The notes below the pieces were generated by a model that was not told the origin of the DNA, ran no database searches, and was given only the letters and a program-made list of their open reading frames with translations. From contig OX031070.1 of the NCBI GenBank assembly GCA_943736015.1, forward strand, positions 22,837,673 through 22,901,672: a stretch of 64,000 nucleotides of DNA. Reading direction: 5' to 3'. Source of the stretch: Tridacna crocea (Eukaryota > Mollusca > Bivalvia > Cardiida > Cardiidae). This document shows positions 57,901 through 64,000 of the stretch, piece by piece. A program made the translations under genes and the position numbers. Numbering within the stretch: the first letter of the stretch is position 1; each line of letters opens with the position of its first letter.

Positions 57901-59550
57901 TTTTCTTAAATTCATTAAATGCTCTGATGGAAATTTTCCTCTTATTTTCCTTTTCTTCCCTTTGAAAGTTCTTCTTTAAAACATTTTTATTATTAGGAAA
58001 TTCCCTAAACATGGATATGTAAAAGATTTTGTTGTCTATGAGTGGTGACTCGGTTACACATTCTTATCATTACAAGTATAAATATTTACACAATTTTTCA
58101 GTTAATTAAATTATTAACATTTAGAGGTCAAATATTATAAGATATATTCTGCACTGAAAATATTGTAAACTTAACTCTTTACCAATCAATAAAATCTTGG
58201 ACTCTTCCAGATTGAAAACATTTGCAAACAAACGTTATAATATAAGGCTTCGAGGGTAAAAAACATTACGAGAAACGGGAGGAAGTTGTTACAATATTGT
58301 AAAAAGCTATTTTTCAGAAGGATTGTAAATACAGATCGTGTAATTAAAGGTAACCTGTGCTTTTTGTGGGTGAAAAAAAAAACATGTTCAACTAAATATC
58401 ATTGAACATTTCCAGCTTAAACTAAAATTGACTGGATCTTACTTATTTTTTGTTAACTTTGAAAAGGGGCTGGGTGGTGAATACAATTAATACTATGTAG
58501 CATTGTTTATAAATAGTTGTAAATCATCTATGAAAATAAAACTCTTAATGACATCTACATGTAGTTTGTTACACCTGATTAGTCCTGACATAAACACATC
58601 ACCCATAATTGAATGTAACGTAGGATTGAAACCATGCATCATTTTTAAAGAATTAAAAGGATATAAAGTGAGTCTGGAGTTAAAACATCCTTAAAAGGTA
58701 AGATACATGAAGTTTTTAATATATAACTAACACTGAAATTATTTCAATGAAAATTTTACTTTGGGTACGTTTTGACTTAAATTTTGGGTACGTTTTGACT
58801 TAACTTTTGGGTACGTTTTGACTTATTTTTTGGGTACGTTTTGGTTTGGGTACGTTTTGACCGCATCCCTTTGTAAGGCCAAAAGAAGGCTCTACTTGTT
58901 GCCTGGCTACTACTTGAAGCTTACGTGGAGGATAAAATGTGATTGGCATAAATTTAACATTGCAAGGATTGTCAGTATTGGGAAACTCCTTGACCCTGAA
59001 TGTTCTGGGTTCGGCTCACAGTATTTGGTACCTAAAACCGGCATATTCTGACCCTTCTGGGACCCACATGACAAGGGTTCAATTCTAGTTTCTACAGTTA
59101 TAACTTTTCTAGATGATGGGAACAGTCCCCCCCCCCCCCCCCCACCTTTTCCAAATCCTAGATCAGACACTGCATAAGGAAAATATATCTGCTGCAGATT
59201 ATGGATGAAACTCAATTCAAAACCTAAAAGGATATTCCAGAATTTGAAGTGCACATTTTATGTAAATCATGAATGATTGGACACGATATCACACCCTTAA
59301 CTTCAAGACACACAAGACATAAAAAAAGAAGTCCACTCTGTGCCAATTGTAATACAAAGGTTAATGCATAATTAATTACTACACAAAACTATCTTACCTC
59401 AATAGCTCTTATTTCTTTTTGGGTGAATTCGTCATTTGGTGCACACTGAGTACGCAAGCCTTTCAAATGTTGCTCAATATAGTCGATCATAGACTGCAGA
59501 GTTTGGAGTTCGGTGACACCTTTTTCAACCTCTGTCTCTGAATCGGACAT
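30955..59550 (-). CDS. ksr: KSR, kinase suppressor of Ras, complete 21-exon coding region
   Basis: Coding exons, 5' to 3' on the minus strand: 59550-59398, 54991-54851, 53157-53007, 52592-52346, 51709-51539, 49654-49446, 47388-47328, 46412-46332, 45406-45312, 43008-42769, 41739-41670, 40699-40648, 39770-39681, 38334-38243, 37807-37717, 37270-37182, 36349-36253, 35169-35036, 34269-34132, 32685-32556, 31116-30955. They sum to 2694 nt (897 residues plus stop); every junction is GT/AG and in phase. Order: CA1/CC-SAM (about 1-150), Ser/Pro-rich CA2 (150-290) with RSKSQE, C1 zinc finger (377-420), Ser/Thr-rich CA4 (437-590) ending in FQFP (513-516), kinase domain (about 595-872), C-terminal RSPSHP. 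KSR proteins scaffold RAF, MEK and ERK at the membrane and allosterically activate RAF. The start is chosen because [10 protein letters not shown] begins the family's helical CA1, and a 3-codon uORF ends just before it. Length agrees with animal KSR proteins (roughly 900 residues). Exon 1 is separated from exon 2 by a 4.4-kb intron. Confidence 0.97.
31205..31375 (+). repeat. Dispersed repeat G copy
   Basis: ATAGGCTGACGCAAGTCCAT and CTTTTCACACAGCATGG match the 14040 copy. Just 3' of the last KSR intron's acceptor side. Confidence 0.65.
31398..31831. mobile_element. Two MITEs in opposite orientation sharing TTAA
   Basis: 31398-31604 (+, one core arm deleted) and 31601-31831 (-, near full) share TTAA 31601-31604. 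Eroded remnants lie at 31958-32230. Confidence 0.87.
32228..32452 (+). mobile_element. tRNA-derived SINE, degenerate
   Basis: Head GTGCAGCTGGTAGTTGAG and GGTTTGAATTCC; tail GCTGGCTGCCACGACATAAA resembles the 11093 copy. Confidence 0.6.
33868..33993 (+). mobile_element. Right half of a subgroup B MITE
   Basis: TTCCCACAATGTTTTCTACC to GGGAAAGGGTTAA; AGACAGAAAGCATC marks subgroup B. Confidence 0.75.
34455..34683 (+). mobile_element. TTAA MITE, subgroup A, 229 bp
   Basis: TTAACCTATTACCACACAAT to GGTAATGAGTTAA, near-perfect core. Confidence 0.93.
35237..35462 (-). mobile_element. TTAA MITE, subgroup A
   Basis: TTAACTCTTTACCAAACAAT to GTGTGGTAAAGGGTTAA; 68 bases upstream (in KSR sense) of the HKD exon. 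Confidence 0.88.
35774..36002 (-). mobile_element. TTAA MITE, subgroup A, 229 bp
   Basis: TTAACTCTTTACCAAACTAC to TTGTAATGGATTAA. An eroded copy follows to about 36190 and another at 36642-36830. Confidence 0.9.
36843..37071 (+). mobile_element. TTAA MITE, subgroup A, 229 bp
   Basis: TTAACCCATTACCACACAAT to GGTAATGAGTTAA; the core has a few mismatches. Confidence 0.92.
37853..37986 (+). mobile_element. TTAA MITE with core deleted
   Basis: 134 bp. The palindrome is replaced by CACTGTGACACTGTGTCAC. Confidence 0.75.
38424..38650 (+). mobile_element. TTAA MITE, A/B mix
   Basis: TTAACTCTTTACCACACAAT to GGTAAAGAGTTAA; right arm AAGAAATCATCAT is B-like. Lies 90 bases upstream of the first kinase-domain exon. 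Confidence 0.88.
39428..39657 (+). mobile_element. TTAA MITE next to a KSR splice donor
   Basis: Degenerate; its right TTAA ends 23 bases from the 39681-39770 exon. Confidence 0.75.
39891..40292 (+). mobile_element. MITE cluster, partly eroded
   Basis: 39891-40087 is a copy lacking its right end, 40120-40165 a core piece, and 40213-40292 a right end (GTGTGGTAAACAGTTAA). Confidence 0.65.
40408..40608 (-). mobile_element. TTAA MITE, both ends eroded
   Basis: Core AAAATGCTGGTTACCGGCAT; 39 bases from the 40648-40699 KSR exon. Confidence 0.75.
40831..40901. repeat. TTCC/TTTC microsatellite
   Basis: Pure pyrimidine run of TTCC then TTTC units. Confidence 0.9.
40902..41118. repeat. GAAT/GAAC-rich tandem repeat with 130-bp unit
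   Basis: GAACAAGTTATGTTG at 40931 and GAACGAGTTACATTG at 41061 each precede TTGCACAGACTGCTTA. Between them GAATGAAT/GAACGAAC tracts. Confidence 0.8.
41329..41375. repeat. Perfect 47-bp palindrome
   Basis: 23-bp arms around one G: TTGCTTCTATAAC and its exact inverse GTTATAGAAGCAA at the centre. Confidence 0.95.
41447..41658 (-). mobile_element. TTAA MITE 11 bases from a KSR splice donor
   Basis: Degenerate; TTAA 41655-41658. The 41670-41739 exon begins just beyond, so the intron starts GTAAGTCATA then enters the element. Confidence 0.75.
42225..42490 (+). repeat. Dispersed repeat G copy
   Basis: GAGCCATGCCCTGACAAAAG at one end and CCCCCTTTTCACACAGCATG at the other; centre CACGCAGGCTGACCTGGGTT. 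A MITE remnant follows (42600-42690). Confidence 0.7.
43503..43731 (-). mobile_element. TTAA MITE, 229 bp, B-like arms
   Basis: TTAACCCTTTACCACACAAC to GTGTGGTAAAGGGTTAA; core TTGGAAAAGGAGAAAATGCT is perfectly mirrored. Confidence 0.92.
43735..44950. other. KSR intron stretch without recognised features
   Basis: AT-rich; no exon, MITE or SINE signal seen on either strand. Confidence 0.4.
44960..45216. mobile_element. Fold-back element with 8-bp target duplication
   Basis: CATATGGG at 44952-44959 and 45217-45224 flanks it. Inverted ends CAGCAACACGCGAAAAGG and GCTTGTAGCACCCGAAAAGG. Inside, CGGATCAGCCTGGGCAGTAT and its inverse. An 8-bp duplication is typical of hAT-type elements. A half copy is at 52838-52970. 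Confidence 0.82.
45998..46215 (+). mobile_element. TTAA MITE, one core arm shortened
   Basis: ACCCTTTACCAAACAATCCC to TAGTAAAGGGTTAA. An eroded piece lies at 45712-45872. Confidence 0.83.
46625..46985 (+). mobile_element. Degenerate SINE pieces
   Basis: AGTGGCTTGCAAAGAATG and AGTGGCTTGGGAAGAAG with GTACTGGTAA blocks repeat the SINE middle region twice. Confidence 0.5.
47126..47188. repeat. Perfect 63-bp palindrome
   Basis: 31-bp arms around one A; centre ACAGCTTGTAACAAGCTGT. Lies in a KSR intron 140 bases from the 47328-47388 exon. Confidence 0.97.
47420..47659 (-). mobile_element. TTAA MITE, degenerate, nested ends
   Basis: Two left-end-like pieces precede the core; 31 bases upstream (KSR sense) of the 47328-47388 exon. 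Further eroded pieces to 48000. Confidence 0.7.
48105..48210 (-). mobile_element. tRNA-like SINE head
   Basis: Minus strand reads GGGTAGCTTAGTGTTTAGTG and TGGTTACTAGTTCC, A- and B-box-like. No tail seen. Confidence 0.5.
48236..48412 (+). mobile_element. Eroded MITE
   Basis: Core piece CAGAAAAGGAGAAATATATG and right arm GGTCTGGTGAAGGGT. Confidence 0.55.
48420..48647 (-). mobile_element. TTAA MITE, subgroup A, near full
   Basis: TTAACCCATTACCAAACAAC to GTGTGGTAATGGGTTAA. Confidence 0.92.
49121..49338 (-). mobile_element. TTAA MITE, subgroup A
   Basis: TTAACTCATTACCAAACAAA to GTGTGGTAATGGGTTAA; small deletion in the left arm. Confidence 0.9.
49765..49968. mobile_element. Fold-back MITE, family F, with TTCATA duplication
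   Basis: CAGAGTTCCAGA end and inverse CAGAGCTTCAGATAAG end, flanked by TTCATA (49759-49764, 49969-49974). The central stem matches the 16203 copy. A poly-C run at about 49936-49953 adjoins the right end. Confidence 0.8.
50049..50265 (-). mobile_element. TTAA MITE, subgroup A
   Basis: TTAACTCATTACCAAACGAC to GTGTGGTAATCGGTTAA; small deletion in the left arm; perfect core. Confidence 0.92.
50362..50758 (+). repeat. 40-bp minisatellite, 10 units
   Basis: Units of 39-40 bp starting CATGTCAGCCACAAGCAATT at 50362, 50402, 50442, 50482, 50521, 50560, 50600, 50640, 50679 and 50719. It grows out of a dispersed repeat G end (50308-50361). All three forward frames are open; I consider it non-coding. 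Confidence 0.95.
51087..51468. mobile_element. Two MITEs sharing a TTAA
   Basis: 51087-51319 (+, left TTAA lost) and 51316-51468 (-, left core arm deleted). Confidence 0.8.
51865..51967 (-). mobile_element. Right half of a subgroup B MITE
   Basis: ATTACCAGAATTTTCTC to GTTTGGTAAAGGGTTAA. Confidence 0.7.
53886..54100 (+). mobile_element. tRNA-derived SINE, long form
   Basis: Head GTAGCTCACTGGTTAGCTCA and GTGAGTTTGATACC; middle ACACCGACCGCTGTGATATG as in the 5511 copy. Abuts the next MITE. Confidence 0.82.
54108..54318 (-). mobile_element. TTAA MITE, subgroup A
   Basis: TTAACTCATTACCAAACAAC to GTGTGGTAATGGGTTAA. Confidence 0.9.
54375..54764. mobile_element. Damaged MITE plus full 229-bp subgroup B MITE
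   Basis: 54375-54539 is a minus copy lacking its left core arm. 54536-54764 (+) is the best B copy: TTAACCCTTTCCCAAACAAT, a perfect core, and GGGAAAGGGTTAA. They meet at TTAA 54536-54539. Confidence 0.9.
55132..55405 (+). mobile_element. Half MITE followed by tRNA-derived SINE
   Basis: 55132-55214 is a right MITE end (GGTAATGAGTTAA). 55216-55405 is a SINE with CCTGGGTTTGAACCTCACC and GGATCCACTAGG. Confidence 0.7.
55447..55662 (-). mobile_element. TTAA MITE, degenerate
   Basis: Core GGAGAAATACTGGTCACC; ends eroded. Confidence 0.65.
55760..55988 (-). mobile_element. TTAA MITE, subgroup C, 229 bp
   Basis: TTAACCCTTTACTCCATAAG to GGAGTAAAGGGTTAA; near copy of the 6013 element, 50 kb away. Confidence 0.93.
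56526..56882 (-). pseudogene. Unrecognised decayed coding segment in KSR intron 1
   Basis: The minus strand has a 75-codon frame from ATG at 56753 ([20 protein letters not shown] ... LSDCFES, stop). Upstream the same frame stays open for ten more codons ([10 protein letters not shown]), meets one TGA near 56784, then is open again for about 31 codons ([20 protein letters not shown], then [10 protein letters not shown]). The composition looks protein-like and unlike the surrounding repeats. I do not recognise the family. It could be a processed or decayed gene copy, a transposon protein remnant, or chance. Confidence 0.4.
57260..58869. mobile_element. 1.6-kb non-autonomous DNA element with repeated GTACGTTTTGAC ends
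   Basis: The 8-bp direct repeat TTTGTAAG (57252-57259 and 58870-58877) flanks it; 9 bp is also possible. Left end has CAAAACGTACCCAA units (about 4, to 57350); right end has the inverse, TTGGGTACGTTTTGAC (about 5, from 58761). Between are an AT-rich stretch and an eroded MITE (58174-58350). Short open frames inside match nothing I know. Confidence 0.8.
59127..59145. repeat. Poly-C run
   Basis: About 18 consecutive C, as also near 49940. Confidence 0.85.
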
Positions 59551-59760
59551 TCTTATTTGTTCATCTTACCGACGACGAAGCTGTCATCACTCCTTCGAAT
59601 AAATGCTGGTTATTCAGATAAATCAGATCCCCTCTGACACGAACAAGGGAGTATATTTCCACATACAAACTGTCTCATTTCAATATTTGGTCGCCATTTT
59701 AGATTAGCCAAACATCGCGATAGTTTGATGTATCGAGACTTGCAAGTGCGAGAAAAAATA
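59551..59760 (-). promoter_or_regulatory. KSR 5' UTR and probable core promoter
   Basis: Just upstream of the ATG is ATG-AAC-AAA-TAA, a three-codon uORF ending two bases before the real start. At 59690-59700 the minus strand reads AAAATGGCGAC, close to the YY1 consensus often found within 100 bp of metazoan TSSs. No TATA box is convincing. TSS position is inference. Confidence 0.35.
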
Positions 59761-59954
59761 ACTAACGAAAAGGAAATGCAATTACGCCTTAATCAAAGTA
59801 CTGCTAAATCACTCTTTTTCATCAGATAAATTTCATTAAATTTTTTCAGTATTAATACCTGGAATCCTACTATCGAATATCATTTATCCAGGAGCTTACA
59901 TATGCTTTCTTTTTATATTGATCAGTTAAAAACTGTCACCTCCTGGGTTAAAAA

Positions 59955-61160
59955 ACAAGAGGGCCAAGATGGCCCTGGATCGCTCACCTGAATTTTTGAG
60001 ATGACCATAGCCAATTTTTTTTTTTTTGAGATATTGAAACATTGGAACCAAAATTATAATTTTGCGATGCAATTTTCGAAAGGTCACCCGTAAAAGTCAT
60101 TTCCAAATCTGACCATCAGTTTCAAAAAGAAGAATTTTTAAGAATTCTTCATTTCTGTATCAGAGCAAGTAGCCCCCATCTACCAGAGCCATGTTTTTTG
60201 ATGGATCAAAATTAACGAAGAAGTTTTGAAAAGGGTCACCCAAGGAACATCGCTGTCAAATTATTTTAAAATCTGACCAGAGGTTTCAGAGAAGAAGAAT
60301 TTTTAAGAATTTCTTCATTTCTGTATAGTGCAAGTAGCCCCCATTCACCAGAGCCATGTTTCATGACGGATCAAAATTTCGTGAACACTTTTTAAAAAGG
60401 GTCACCAACGGAACATCTCTGTGAAATTATTTCAAAATCTGTCCAGCCGTTTCAGAAAAGAGGAATTTTCAATAATTTCTTCATTTCCCTTTAATAGTGC
60501 AAGTAGCCCCCATTCACCAGAGCCATGTTTCTTGACTGATCAAAATTTCGCAAACACATTTTGAAAAGGGTCACCCAAAGAACATCCCTGAGGAATTATT
60601 TGAAAATCTGACCAGCGGTTTAAGAGAAGAAGAATTTTTAAGAATATCTTCATTTCTGTATAGTGCAAGTAGCCCCAATTCACCAGAACCATGTTTCTTG
60701 ACAGATTAAAATTTCGCGAACAATTTTTGAAAAGGGTCATCCAAGGAACAATTAATTAACTCTGTGAAATTATTTCAAAATCTGTCCAGCAGTTTCAGAG
60801 AAGAAGAATTTTCAAGAATTTCTTCATTTCCCTATAATGCAAGTAGCCCGCATTCACCAGAGCCATGTTTCTTGATGTTTCTTCAGAGAAGAAGATTTTT
60901 AAAGATTTTCTTACAAAATTCCATTTGGTTGCCATGGCAACCAGAGTTTTTGACGGAATCAAATTCTGTGAATAATCTATAAAGAGGACCTCCTAAGGAA
61001 CATTCCTGACAAGTTCGATCCAAATTGGCCCATCGGTTTAGGAGGAGTTGTCTGTTGATGTTTAAAGAATTGTTGACGACGCATGACGGACGACGCACGA
61101 CGGACACCGGGTGATCCTCATCCTAAAAGCTCCCCTTGAGCACTTTGTGCTCAGGTTAGC
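59955..61160 (+). repeat. Dispersed repeat H with ~167-bp tandem units and X-box
   Basis: GCAAGTAGCCC marks units at about 60166, 60330, 60499, 60665 and 60839. The end has GTTGCCATGGCAAC (60928-60941), CCTAAGGAACATTCC and a GACGGACGAC block. No protein recognised. It lies upstream of KSR. Confidence 0.75.
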
Positions 61161-61213
61161 TAAAAAACCAGGGTGAAAAAAAATCTCCATTTGGCCAAGA
61201 CGAGATACCTAGT

Positions 61214-61456
61214 TTAACTCTTTACCAAACAACAAAATTTTAGACTGGTCCAAATTGTAAGCAACAAATTGAACGTAATTCAAAAATTGAAATTTCTTTC
61301 CAGCAAGGTAGGAAAAAAAAAAAAAAAAAAATTGTGGGAAAAGGAGAAAATGCTTGTTACCAGCATTTCTCCTTTTCCAACATTTTTTTTTTTTTTTCGA
61401 AAGGCTTAGAACTATCTCAGGGTCGTAAAACTCAGGGATCGTTTGGTAAAGGGTTA
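61214..61456 (-). mobile_element. TTAA MITE with poly-A/poly-T insertions in the core
   Basis: TTAACTCTTTACCAAACAAC to GGTAAAGGGTTAA. A-run at 61313-61330 and T-run at 61384-61398 sit symmetrically in the two arms. Confidence 0.87.
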
Positions 61457-61459
61457 ACT

Positions 61460-62885
61460 AGACATTTCATGAAATATGTATAATACATGTAGTTATATAA
61501 CTAGCCACAAAGTTTCAACCTTAGGTCGACACGTTTTTCAAAAATCAAAGTGAACGAATGTCAAAAAAAGTCTTCCAGATAACTACTAATACATCTAACC
61601 CATTATCTCCCGCTAGATGGCATTCTATAAATACTCATCTATCTGATATGGGCATCCTGGGTACAGAACCGAACCACTTTCCTACGCGACAACCGTTACT
61701 TTGAATTTAAAACTGAAATAAAGGTTTACTCAATAAAACGCTACCTCGTGTAATTCACTCAGCTATGATCAGCAGTTTAGAGAAATCTGGAGCTAAAGCA
61801 GGTCTCATTTCTCTTCAAACGTATTGATCAAAGCTATTTTCTACATTGCTACTTTATAGAGCGTAATATTACAGTCAACCCGGGCTAGCGATGTGTCATA
61901 TATGACAGTCGAATCTTCGAAGAATATGACATGCGCAGACAACGACATCTAACCAAACGATGTGTCCAATCGTAGACGATCAAGAGATTGCATGCATCAA
62001 ATTCAAGTGTCTCGAACAATGAAATTTGTCTATGAAAGGTTACATAGACATGGTGTTTTACCGGGAATGTAGAACAATTAATTAAGTTGATGCCCCCCCT
62101 TTTTTAACAAGGTTTTCAAAAAGCATCTTGTGGTCATTTAACACATTTCATATTGACTTACTGGAAAAGTTTTACTTATACACAATTTTTAATTGAACTA
62201 CTCATAAGAAAAAAACAAACAAACAAACAAACTCTTGAAAACAATGCAGGAAAAGGAGGAAATACTAGTACTCAGATGTGTTCTATCCTACGAAGTTTAA
62301 AACTCCTTTATATTTAACATTAAGTTTTCTACTCTCAATGATTCATTGCACAATAGACTAATGTAGAAGAGAAAGATCCTTTTCTTATGCTATTTGGAAA
62401 TTTAATATTTACATATTCATAAGCAAGTTATATACCCAGTAACCCCAAACTACTTTAACAAAATGACGAAAAAGAAGGAAAAGAGACAATTGTTCAGGGG
62501 TTACTTTTCCTTATATTATTTCATCATTTAGTCACAAAATAGTTTCAATATTCATATTCAGCTTTTCTAGTATCTCTTACGCCGTCTTTTTAAAAAGATG
62601 TTTCGTGAAACCGCAGAATCAAGGTAATAGAATTATCCTTTGGTATCTTTTAAATCCTTTCTGATTATTAAAGTGAATTTGAATTCCGGCTTTGAAATGT
62701 TCAGTCTGTTGTCACACGAGAACCAGCTAAAAACAAATTTTCCCGCAATACTACCAAGAGGCATATGAATATTCTGCTGCAACTCGAAAATGGGACAAGA
62801 CAAAGGAAAGTCAGATAAAAATTTACCATGGTAAATAGATTTTTCAATAAGCAGGCCATTATGACACAGCGTTGGTGTTTAATAA
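61460..62885. other. Non-coding stretch, nothing recognised
   Basis: AT-rich, with weak MITE-like fragments only. Confidence 0.4.
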
Positions 62886-62890
62886 GGTTC

Positions 62891-63053
62891 CGAGACGTTT
62901 CGTCCCTCAACCATTTCCTCCCCAAGTCGTTTCGCCCGAAAACGTTTCCATCCCGGTCGTTTCGCTCCTTTGATCGTTTCTCCGACCCCACCCCAACCCC
63001 CCTGGTTGTTTTCCCCCTAGTCGTTTTCCCCCTAGTCGTTTCGCCCTCTAAAC
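62891..63053. repeat. Short-unit array, CGTTTCGCCCCCTAG type
   Basis: About nine irregular 16-20 bp units such as CAAGTCGTTTCGCCC and CCTAGTCGTTTCGCCC. Resembles the sub-terminal arrays of the 57260 element in style, but no inverted partner is in the window. Confidence 0.7.
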
Positions 63054-63431
63054 AAGGTAAAAATTGAATTGCACTACAGAAGTTTTATAAATTTATAGAG
63101 GAACATGGGTGGTATGTGTAAAAAACATGAGAATGTGGTCATGTATATTTTTTCAAACTTTAAACAGGTAAGTAAACGTAGTTCACTATTCCTTTTTTAC
63201 ATTTTCATAAATTAGACGATGAGACCTTTATCAAAAGTTGAATTCATAATAATGTGTTTAAAGGTTAATATTTGTTGCATTTAAAAGTAGAATGGAGCAA
63301 CATGGGAAGTAAGTCTTATGGTACCTTCAGTCTGAAGGTGTCTGCTCCGATGCTATTTTTGTGACTGGTCTTCGCTAACACCTTCAGGCCAGCCATTCAT
63401 TGAACCCGTATGGAAAAAACACGATTTTACC

Positions 63432-64000
63432 CGCATCTTTTCGAACGGCTCTATGCGACAGAATTTCAAATTACAACTAATAAAATGGGCATGGATTGTT
63501 AGATAAATGATTAATCTTTACAAACAAACTGATTTTAGTTAATATCCAACTCTTACCTTTGTGCAAATCTGTACTTTTCAACGTAAATAATCGTTGACCT
63601 ACTCCACCAGAAATCAAAACATGGTGATCTTTTCAATGCGCATGTCTCGGCAGAAATCGCAGTATCTCTGACACGCTACAGGATGGTTTAGTTGCGAATT
63701 TTGCTGTAAACAAATGCACCTTGATCGAACTTGGCTGTATAGGGTTAGGGAACCAGACTGTACAAATTTCAAATTCTGTTGAGTGCGCATGCCTGACTAA
63801 CGGAAGTCGCTGTGTTAGTTGTTTACAAATTATGCTGGATTTATTTACGTTTGGGAAAAGGTAAATTCCCATTGATTTAATTGGTATTTTGCAGCATATT
63901 TTGTGTGCTCTTAAAGATTAATCATTTATCTAACGATCCATACCCATTTTATTAGCTGTCATTGGAAATTTTGTCGCATTGAGCTGTTCGAAAAGATGCG
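63432..64000. mobile_element. Element with 89-bp inverted arms, reaching the window edge
   Basis: 63432-63520 and 63912-64000 are inverted copies of about 89 bp with scattered mismatches (CGCATCTTTTCGAAC outermost). The interior is 391 bp. The arms may extend past base 64000. Confidence 0.8.

Larger units (their letters stand above)
53007..59550 (-). other. ksr: KSR exons 1-3: CA1 / coiled-coil-SAM region
   Basis: Residues 1-148. Exon 1 supplies the helical start ([20 protein letters not shown]). Exon 2 supplies [14 protein letters not shown] and [17 protein letters not shown]. Exon 3 supplies [17 protein letters not shown] and [15 protein letters not shown]. In the family this unit binds membrane and the RAF N-terminal region. 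The intron between exons 1 and 2 holds a family C MITE, a SINE, a 1.6-kb element (57260-58869) and an unrecognised decayed reading frame (56526-56882). Confidence 0.9.

Noticed and set aside
1-64000. CRISPR array or phage-like defence system
   Set aside because: The regularly recurring palindromes are transposon cores with TTAA ends in an intron-rich animal sequence; spacing is irregular and there are no cas-like genes.

Overview
This window is animal nuclear DNA, AT-rich, intron-rich and packed with short repeats. The genes are spread over many small exons with GT/AG introns. Together with tRNA-headed SINEs and the style of the dispersed repeats, this suggests a lophotrochozoan, most likely a bivalve mollusc; the clade is inference, not shown directly. 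No bacterial gene, rRNA, intact tRNA or CRISPR array was seen.

Two genes face each other tail to tail. (1) On the + strand, positions 686-17937 hold the last ten coding exons of RUSF1 (RUS family member 1, a DUF647 / root-UVB-sensitive protein). Its 5' part lies upstream of the window. (2) On the - strand, 59550 down to 30955 holds a complete 21-exon KSR (kinase suppressor of Ras) gene. I reassembled it exon by exon with consistent phases into an 897-residue protein: N-terminal CA1/CC-SAM region, proline-rich CA2, C1 zinc finger, Ser/Thr-rich CA4 with an FQFP ERK-docking motif, and a kinase domain ending in an RSPSHP 14-3-3-type motif. KSR is the scaffold that brings RAF, MEK and ERK together. 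No functional link between the two genes is implied by their adjacency.

The 13 kb between the genes, nearly every intron, and the 4.4 kb beyond the KSR start are dominated by repeats. The outstanding one is a TTAA-flanked palindromic MITE. Its usual length is exactly 229 bp with both TTAA copies, and its core is a perfect or near-perfect 67-bp palindrome (33+1+33). I count roughly sixty recognisable copies in both orientations, about a fifth of the window. Three sequence subgroups (A, B, C) share the ends and the length but differ in the core and arms. Several copies sit head to tail sharing one TTAA. Some have internal tandem expansions, a 392-bp tandem duplication or a SINE inserted with clean target-site duplications.

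Other repeats are tRNA-derived SINEs, fold-back elements with 6-8 bp target duplications, a 1.6-kb element with arrays of a GTACGTTTTGAC-type unit at both ends, a 40-bp minisatellite, large tandemly built dispersed repeats (one carrying perfect RFX X-box palindromes), perfect hairpin palindromes, and a small Ty3/gypsy-type integrase fragment.

The best candidate for something undescribed is the 229-bp palindromic TTAA element system itself, spread through the introns of both genes. The next is the KSR C1 domain, where the conserved zinc-ligand histidine is replaced by cysteine.
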